DNA of 64,000 nucleotides from Aureobasidium sp. EXF-3400. Its lineage: Eukaryota; Ascomycota; Dothideomycetes; Dothideales; Saccotheciaceae. Positions 56,943 through 64,000 of this stretch are shown piece by piece (within the stretch, counting starts at the first letter, position 1; each line of letters opens with the position of its first letter). Location of the stretch: positions 1-64,000 of the forward strand of contig SWBL01000165.1 in the NCBI GenBank assembly GCA_024195585.1, given 5' to 3'. The notes beneath the pieces are model-generated. The model was not told the DNA's origin. It was given only the letters and a program-made list of their open reading frames with translations, and searched no databases. The translations under genes were made by a program, and so were the position numbers.

Positions 56943-58108
56943 ATGAGCGGCAGCACAGGAGGAACTGTGACTATGACCGCGACCCATCTTGATGGGGCAC
57001 CCGTACCCCCTCCTCCGATCACTCAGAAGCTGTTCATCGAACTCCACCCTACCGTCATCGAGAAAGACAACTCTATTCATCCCGAGCATGGTGTCATTCA
57101 CTACCCATTCTGGTTTGGAGGATTGGCAAGCTGTGTCTCAAGTGTTTGCACACAGCCTCTGGGAGTCGGTAAGCATTCTTGCATGAAATTATGGACCGAG
57201 CCGGGCCTGACACAACTACAGCGGGTGTAAGACCTTCCAGCGTGCAGCGCCGCATACATTATGCTTACACGATGTAGCTCCGGTTGCAGACACTCCATCA
57301 CGATGCACCCCAGCTGGGCATGCTCCAGATCTGGCACCAAGTGTGGATACACGAGCGTTTCCTCGGGCTATAGAAAGGCGTAAGTCGACTCTCTCTGTTA
57401 AAGACGACCATTACTGAGCTATCACAGTTGAGCGCATCGCTCACACGAACTTTCTTCTACTCGGGCGTCCGTTTCGGCATGTACGAGAACCTCAAGGAGC
57501 TGGGGAGCACTTCCACTCACGCACCATCCGGTCTCGCCCTCGCCATCATGGCTGCATCTTCAGGCTTTACCGGCAGCGTGTGCAGCAACTTCGCCGATGT
57601 TGTGTGCCTCCGCATGCAGGCCGACCCTGGCTTACCACCTGAGCTGCGACGTAACTACAAAAACATCGCCGATGGTGTGCAGAAGATGGTGCGTGCCGAA
57701 GGCTGGAACAGCATCTGGACTGGCGTTTGGCTTGGAGCAGGCAGGGCAGCCATTGGTACTGCTACTCAACTGGCTGGATACGACATCATCAAACGTGAGT
57801 TGATGAAGCGGACCTCGATGGGCGACAATGTACCCACCCATATCACCGCCAGTTGCTTGGCAGGCTTCCTGTCCACCTTCATCTGCAGCCCTCTGGATGT
57901 TTTCAAAGCCCGATTTATGACTCGCAAATCTTCAGCTCACAGTATGGCCGTCATGCTTGAGCGTATTTTCAAGAATGAAGGTGCTAGTTGGATGTTCAAA
58001 GGTCTCACACCTGCCTTGATCAGCAGGGCGCCTTCCACCATCATTACCTTCGTCACTCTTGAGCAGTTGAGGAGAGTCTATCGTCACATGCACGGCTTGC
58101 AGGAGTAG
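56943..58108 (+). pseudogene. Mitochondrial carrier, dicarboxylate-type, with in-frame TAG
   Basis: Exons 56943-57168, 57222-57226 (5 nt), 57278-57379 and 57428-58108 join to a 337-codon frame aligning end to end with Dic1-like carriers (HYPFWFGGLASCVSSVCTQP, LSASLTRTFFYSGVRFGMYE, YKNIADGVQKMVRAEGWNSI). A TAG at 57371-57373 falls in the conserved GL(Y/W)KG after repeat 1. The three Px(D/E)xx(K/R) motifs are eroded: PLGVAG has lost Asp and Lys, NFADVVC has lost Pro and the basic residue, and only SPLDVFKAR is intact. Working family members exchange dicarboxylates and phosphate across the inner membrane. It is probably a decaying paralogue; stop rescue by RNA editing is the alternative. Confidence 0.6.
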
Positions 58109-58772
58109 ATGCATGATGCATTTTAAGAAGCGCTTGTTTGACCTGAGCAGTGTCTTGAATGGAAAATCAAAGCTATCCTATTGACCTAAATACCTCTGCA
58201 TAGAAAGTTTCTGTTGTCAATTCCCTTCAGCAGTCTTGCGGAAAACGCGAAAGAGTCATGATAATTAACCATAGCTTGAGGTGTTTGTGGTCGATTGATA
58301 AAAGTTTTTGACGAAAATAACTGCTTAATGAAGCCATGATTTGTGGATTGATGAATTGCTAGTTTCTCGTGTCCACGACTGTCGGGTCTAGATTGAATCA
58401 TCAATCACTCACGACAATTTACCTTCCTCCAAACTTGAATATTGCTGTGCGTCGCCTTGAGATTTATCATCCTACAACTGCTCAATCAACTTTGTTCTGC
58501 CCTTTCGGCAGCTATGCGGCAGGAGGCAGATCACGACAGGATTTTGGTACAGTTGCACACACTCTCTGACTCTTGGCTTAGGATGTTAGACATTTCTGGA
58601 CTGTGAACAGAACGATGAACAACAGGTGGGTCAGTACCGGAGAAGGTGAAGTCGACCAGCCACCTGGAAGGTCCGTGCATTGTCGATCACTACGGATCGC
58701 GACAACACTCTATTGGCAACCTCGCACCACAACCTTTGTGCAAAACCATTAGGTTGTCTCAATCTGCCTTCA
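58109..58772. other. Intergenic upstream of Zn2Cys6 regulator
   Basis: Leader region with an open ATG-less frame just before 58773. No site named. Confidence 0.5.
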
Positions 58773-61108
58773 ATGTCGACAAGTCTTGGTACCAGTGAGA
58801 CGAATTGCAATGAATGTCGACGTAGGAAAGGAAAGTGTGATCGTGTATTGCCAGAATGCACTTCGTGCTCTCGTAATCGTCGTCACTGTCTATACGAGAA
58901 GGCCGCTGGTCGGACACCGTTGACCAGGAAGAATCTTACAGAAGCTGAGGAGAAGCTACGGCGTGCTGAGAGGAGGACTGTAGTGGCCGAACGCAGGGCC
59001 ATTGCAGCCGAAGAAAAACTAGCTTCTCTCATCCGCATGAGCAGTGTTGATGATGTGTCTGAACCCCCACCTCCTCCGATCAATGGCAATGCAAATCATA
59101 TGCCACCCGTTGATCTAGACGCATGTCTGGACTCAGAAGCTTTTCTTTATCCTGATGTACTGGAGCAACAACTCCTATCCTTAAACGAAGATTACCAACC
59201 AGATGATGGCTGCGGTGGCCTACCAGAAGAACCCCCTTCGGAGATTGATGATTTTAGTTGGGATGAGATATCTCGACCCACAAATCGCCATGAGGACACC
59301 GCCAAGCAACACGAAACCACGGCCAATGTGAAAGATGAAGAGATTGTGGACGGCATGGCATCACTAACTGTGGAAGAACGAGGAGCTGGATATCTCGGAA
59401 CGGCATCTGGAGCTGCTATGCTACGGTTGCTGATGCCTGATGTGGAGCCGCGAGACGCTGTTAGACAACGGCGAAAACCCAATACAGATGAACACATTGT
59501 TTACGACAACAAAGATCGAGCTTACGAAGAGCTTGGTCTAGCTGATATCGATCTCGACTCCGCCATAGACGCATACTTCGCATCTTACCATCTACAATAT
59601 CCCTTAGTACACGAGCCTACGTTCAGGGCACAATACTCGTCAATTATACCTCGACCGAACGGACTGGCTTTCGAGGCACTAGTCTATATGCTAGGTGCTA
59701 TCGGACTTTTCTCAACAGCAACTCCAAGAATTGAGAACAACAACCATGATCTAAAACTATTCGAGGCTGCAAAGATGAATATCAAGATTGACGTGCTGGA
59801 GAATGGCAATATCACTCTGTTGCAGGTGCTAGCCCTGATGTCCAACTATTTACAGAAAAGGGGGAAGCCAAATAGGTATGCAAGCTCAACAAGCGGTCTG
59901 GAAACCTAAACTTCAAGTTCTATACATGCGTCTCATTAACTCTGTACTAACTCATACTGTATAGTGGATACAACTATTTGGGACTTGCTCTACACATGGC
60001 CATGGGTCTCGGCTTGCACAAAGAGTTTGCGAATTGGAAGCTACCGCCCTTAGCCATCGAAAACAGGCGTCGTGTATGGTGGACATTATACAATTTGTTC
60101 GCCGGCGCCCTTGTGACTTTCGGCCGTCCCTGGTCTTGGCCAGATAAGGGTATCGAGATCTCCCTGCCTCTGAATGTTCACGACCGAGACCTAACTAGCA
60201 TCACCAAGTCCTGGCCTGATAATCGACAGGCTATCACAACATACACTTTTATGCTCGCTCAAGCCAGATTCCATCAGGCGACGGCTAGTATTTATACGCG
60301 AGTCATATCTATGCCGTATCCATCAGCTTCTGAGCTCTTGAGTCTTGATGAGAAGATGCTGGGCAGCTGGCTTCATGAACTTGGCTCTTGGTTTGCCGAA
60401 GATGCTCAAGTGCCTGCAAAGTTTGCACTGGGCCATTATATCATGCACAATAGGGCTCGAAATTTCCGAATCATCATGTACCGCCCTTTTGTGATCCGCA
60501 GTGTTCTGAGCTCAGCCAAAGGACTGGATGGGCTTGGCCCATCTCCTATGGAGCAGACAGTCATTGACCGGTGCCTTTCTGAAGCAAAAGCGACCATCTA
60601 TTCGATTCGCACATACTGGTCTACTGGAGTTCACAGTAGGTTGGCGGCATGGTATTCTCTGTGGGTTCTTGATCAATCTTGTTTGCGAGTAATACTAACG
60701 ACAATCAGCTATTTCATTTTTCAAGCTTCCTTGATCCCATGCTTGTGTCTGCGCAACCAGCCTGATGCTCCATTGGCTTCGGACTGGCGTTCACAGATCC
60801 AGCAGACTCTCTCTGTCATGACCGAGATGAACGAGATCAACCCAAGCAGCATCGAATGTCAGTCTGTGATTATGCGTCTTTGTGGTCATTTCCTCGGCAC
60901 GATATCTGCATCGATCCCTAGCTGTGCTCCTCTAGTAGCTACTGAAGAGAGCCCACAGACTCAGATCAACAATGTTTACTCCATGATGTGGCCAGATGCT
61001 AGTCCTGCGAGCACTGATCTACTCATGAGCGATCCACAATGGGGCTTTATCACGAATCCGGGTAACATCGACCTTGAGTCAATGCCACAGAATTGGGACT
61101 GGATCTAG
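58773..61108 (+). CDS. Zn2Cys6 transcription factor with fungal-specific domain
   Basis: Exons 58773-59875, 59965-60660 and 60709-61108 give 732 residues. The binuclear cluster is at about 12-41 (CNECRRRKGKCDRVLPECTS, then CSRNRRHC), followed by a charged coiled coil (RRAERRTVVAERRAIAAEEK) for dimerisation. The fungal-specific middle homology region runs from about 290 (YFASYHLQYPLVHEPTFRAQ; LGLALHMAMGLGLHKEFANW; NRRRVWWTLYNLFAGALVTF). An acidic stretch lies between. Intron 2 (60661-60708, 48 nt) has no stop and keeps frame, but a TACTAAC branch site and the restored WYSLYFIFQASLIP show it is an intron. It converges on a sugar transporter 56 bp away, perhaps its target. Confidence 0.9.
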
Positions 61109-61164
61109 TGATTTTGGTACGCTTGCGTATTATTCAGTTGCAAAGCTGGGTGGAAGAAATATCA

Positions 61165-62863
61165 TCAGACTCGCTCGATCTTCTCAGTAGCCTCGACCTC
61201 GAAGCCTTTCTTGACTTCCTTCTCCGACTTCTCCACATCTCTCGCCGCCTGTGGACCATCAAAGATCTGGACAATCTCTTCCAATGAGAATCCTTTTGTT
61301 TCGGGGAAAGTGCAGAAAGTGACGGCAAGAATCACGACAAGGAAACAACAGAACACTATATAATACTTCCATCCAAGATTTTCAAGACCTATCGGGTTGG
61401 TGAAGGCAGCGATGACAAGGGACATATAGATCGACAGGAGCTCGCAGGTCAACCCCTTGCTACGCAGGCTATACGGGAAGATCTCCGTCTAACAAGTCTG
61501 GTCAGCTTTGTCTTTGCAAGAAGCCTGAATTCTCTACTTACTGGATACGACATCAGTAGTGGCGTATAAGCGATGTCGTAGTGGTAATAGCTGGCGGAAT
61601 AAGTCAAGATGTCATACCCGGATGCAAAACAATACTTACAAGGTGAAAAGACAGACAATCACGACAATACCTGCAGGCTTGCTTCCGTCGATGCTGTTGA
61701 CTGCTGAGCATGCAGTCCACACAATGTAGGAGACCAACATTCCGAAGCCCGACCAGATGAACAATGTCCGGCGACCGAGGCGATCGACAAGGAAGGCAGC
61801 AGAAAGGGCGGCTCCGAAGTTGAATATCTGAAGTAAGCCATTGATCAAGGTCTGTGTGAACGAATCGGTGATGCCAACACTGTCGAGCACGAGCGTGAGG
61901 TAGTAAGACACGACGCCGATGCCATTCCACTGTGCAGCAGCGCCCAAAAATATGGCAATAAACAGTCTCTTGCGATTTCCAGGAGTCTCAACAAGTGCTC
62001 CCCAGCCCGGTGTCTTGGTCTCTTTCTCCAACCGAATGGCATCAACAATCTCACCCATCTCGCGAACAACCAATGGGCTATCGAGGTCTCCACCAGCATG
62101 ATACTTGGCTATGATTGCCATGGCTTCTGGTGCACGATCTTGTGCCACCAGCCAACGAGGAGATTCAGGTACCCAGATCCAGAAGGCTGCTTGGATCAGA
62201 GGATATGCTGCTTGCATGATGGTAGGAATGCGCCATGCCCAATTGCTTTGGACACTTTCGCAACCAAAACATGTCCAACTGGCAAGGATTGCTCCGAGAT
62301 AGTACATCGTCCAGAAGGCGCTAGTGTATTTTCCTCTGTGGGTTGGGTATGCAAGTTCGGCGATGAGCATGGGCGCTGGTTGGACAACAAACATTCCCGC
62401 GGCACCGACCATCAGTCGGGAGACAACGAGTTGAGCTAATGTTGTCGAAGTAGCCTGGATGATGGTTGCCGATATAACACCTATGATTCCTGCCAGGAGG
62501 ACCAGTCTCCTGCCCCAGCGGTCGCTTGCCCAGCTAACAATGGGCAACAAGATGACTGAGCCAATCGATTGGGCGGCATTCACCAATCCAAGTTTGGTTT
62601 CCACTGGGTTGCCGAAGTAGTCGCGCCATTGTGGGAGAGATTGAAGACCGTTCATAAGCGATCCTTGTATCTGTTAGCTACTCCACCGCAGGAGATTGCA
62701 TTGGAGTAAAGGTCTTACCATCGTAGCCCGCGACTGAAGACGAAATGAGAGGGACGAGAAGGAGGAGATTCAAATGAAGTAGATGCTTGTGCTGGAACCA
62801 GTACTTGTTGGTCTGAGGCAAGACCTCGGCCAATGACTGGCCAACAATGTCTGCGTCCTTCAT
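61165..62863 (-). CDS. MFS sugar (hexose/lactose-type) transporter
   Basis: Exons in coding order 62863-62719, 62663-61640, 61590-61542 and 61488-61165 give 513 residues and 12 membrane segments. Sugar-porter marks are GYDGSLMNGLQSLPQW, DRWGRRLVLLAG, VPESPRWLVAQ, DRLGRRTLF and FPETKGFSLEEI. The 49-nt third exon encodes YYHYDIAYTPLLMSYP, joining TEIFPYSLRSKGLT. It resembles the fungal lactose permease/hexose transporter group and would import a sugar or polyol with protons. The neighbouring polyol dehydrogenase, same strand, and the convergent Zn2Cys6 regulator suggest a small catabolic module. Confidence 0.92.
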
Positions 62864-63443
62864 AGTGTTGTTGGATTTAGAATGGCGGATGAAATGCTTT
62901 GCTCAGACTCCATCATTGAGAGAACATCCTGTCTTCTACTTATAGCGATCCGCGCCTCTTCCAATTCTATAAGGTATTCATTCCGCTGCCGTCAATACAT
63001 CCCGCACGCTAACCCGCACGTCGTGAGCAAAGTGGAGCTGGGTGATCGACGACCCCACACTGACGCGAACCGGTGTACAGTCCACCTCTACCTGTCCTAC
63101 ATGTTGCATGAATCACATAGTTTCCTCGTGTGGAAGCCACCACCTCTCAGATTGGAAGCCCCTCAGCAGGCGTTGGGTCGTCCCTACCCGCCAACGGTTA
63201 CATGCCTCTATCAATCAACACCGTCAGAAGCGAGTCTTGCGCAACATGGGATTCTGTCATCATGAGTGAGTGATAGAGTGTCACGAGCTAACGTGAATAC
63301 CTTAACACTCTGAGCTGCGGAGCCATCTATCGATGTCGCCTCTGAGTCGATTGCGATGTTTCGGATGTGCTGTCACGTCGTTTGTACACTCTTGTAAGGT
63401 AGTATGGCATAATACTATACGGCAACACGATGTCCTCACATTT
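62864..63443. other. Promoter region of sugar transporter
   Basis: 580 bp between the dehydrogenase 3' end and the transporter start. It contains two CreA-type words, listed separately. Shadow ORFs only. Confidence 0.5.
63032..63058. promoter_or_regulatory. Pair of CreA-like sites
   Basis: GTGGAG (63032-63037) and CCCCAC (63053-63058, GTGGGG on the other strand) both match SYGGRG, the binding word of the carbon catabolite repressor CreA. They lie about 170-195 bp upstream of the sugar transporter ATG, and close pairs are typical of functional sites. The word is short, so chance is possible. Confidence 0.3.
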
Positions 63444-64000
63444 TTAGTCCTGGACGCCCTCGATGATAACTTTCAGAACATCCTCCCTGCCAGCTTTAAC
63501 AAGCTCAAACGCTTGCTCTGCCTCTTCAAACTTGAATCTGTTCGTGATCAATCTCTTGACATCGATCTTTCCTGAGCCTACTAGCTCAACTGCAACCGGA
63601 TAGCAGCCTTTGGTATATCTGATTGAGCCTCGGATATTCAGTGCTCTAATACAAGCCGTTGTGATAGGAAAGAGCACGTTTTCCTTACCCATGCCAGCTT
63701 GTACGTAGGTGCCGCCTTTCTTTGCGGCAAAGATGCCAGCCTGGATGCAAGGCTCGGCTCCAGTACACTCCAGAACCACATCTGCTCCCTCGCCGAGATC
63801 AAACTCTTTCTTGATCATGGCCGCGACCTCCTCGGAGTGCTCCACAGGTTCAACACCTTGGTCAGGCTTGGGGGGGAGAAAGACGGCATCGGCGCCATAT
63901 GACTTGGCAAAATCGAGTCGCGACTTGACGACATCGACTCCGATGACTTTTCTAGCACCGTATGCCTTTGCTACCGCTTGGCAAAGAACACCAATAGGTC
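63444..64000 (-). CDS. Zinc-dependent polyol (xylitol/sorbitol) dehydrogenase, C-terminal part
   Basis: The gene enters from the right edge, so only the last 185 codons are seen, without intron. The Rossmann part has PIGVLCQAVAKAYGARKVIG followed by the acidic residue of VDVVKSRLDFAK, which favours NAD+. GADVVLECTGAEPCIQAGIF and GGTYVQAGMG are typical of sorbitol/xylitol dehydrogenases. Near the end RFKFEEAEQAFELVKAGR matches the substrate-domain tail. Such enzymes turn xylitol to xylulose or sorbitol to fructose. The catalytic zinc site lies outside the window, so substrate is open. Confidence 0.85.
   Translation of the reverse strand, partial: PIGVLCQAVAKAYGARKVIGVDVVKSRLDFAKSYGADAVFLPPKPDQGVEPVEHSEEVAAMIKKEFDLGEGADVVLECTGAEPCIQAGIFAAKKGGTYVQAGMGKENVLFPITTACIRALNIRGSIRYTKGCYPVAVELVGSGKIDVKRLITNRFKFEEAEQAFELVKAGREDVLKVIIEGVQD

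Overview
This is nuclear DNA from a filamentous ascomycete (Pezizomycotina). The genes are dense, and most are interrupted by 48-60 nt introns with GT..AG ends and CTNAC-type branch points. The content is typical of that group: Zn2Cys6 regulator, Dal5-type and sugar MFS transporters, YAT permease, ATG18, a TRFH/Myb telomere-repeat factor. Dothideomycetes is my guess from general flavour only. I modelled 31 genes by joining exons by hand and checking reading phase at every junction. No tRNA, rRNA, CRISPR array or intact transposon was seen.

Layout. 1-17 kb is a housekeeping block: RPL6 start (-), RPN13 (+), CLC chloride/proton exchanger (+), eIF3h (-), a polysaccharide deacetylase with an in-frame stop (+), mitochondrial uL24m (-), IMA1 (+), ATG18 (-), TBF1-like (+). 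17-36 kb: ALG10 (-), NEM1 (+), a GPI-type surface protein (+), an SDR (-), ALG14 (+), a BQT4/APSES-like membrane protein (-), RhoGDI with a complete 455-codon ORF inside its first intron (+), TRAPPC2L (-), complex I PSST subunit (+). 36-47 kb: secreted copper amine oxidase (-), an 831-residue unknown (+), thioredoxin (+), F-box protein (-), aldo-keto reductase (+). 48-64 kb is metabolic: Dal5-family transporter (-) divergent from a TauD dioxygenase (+), amino-acid permease (-), a broken dicarboxylate-type mitochondrial carrier (+), Zn2Cys6 regulator (+), sugar transporter (-) and the end of a polyol dehydrogenase (-).

How genes may work together. The transporter and TauD pair suggests sulfonate uptake and desulfonation. 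The regulator, sugar transporter and polyol dehydrogenase look like a small sugar/polyol module. IMA1, TBF1, NEM1 and BQT4-like genes, all tied to the nuclear envelope or telomeres, lie within 20 kb, perhaps by chance.

Most unusual points: the nested gene in the RhoGDI intron; a deacetylase in which one base change would make both a stop codon and a splice donor; and a mitochondrial carrier with a TAG codon, a 5-nt microexon and eroded signature motifs.
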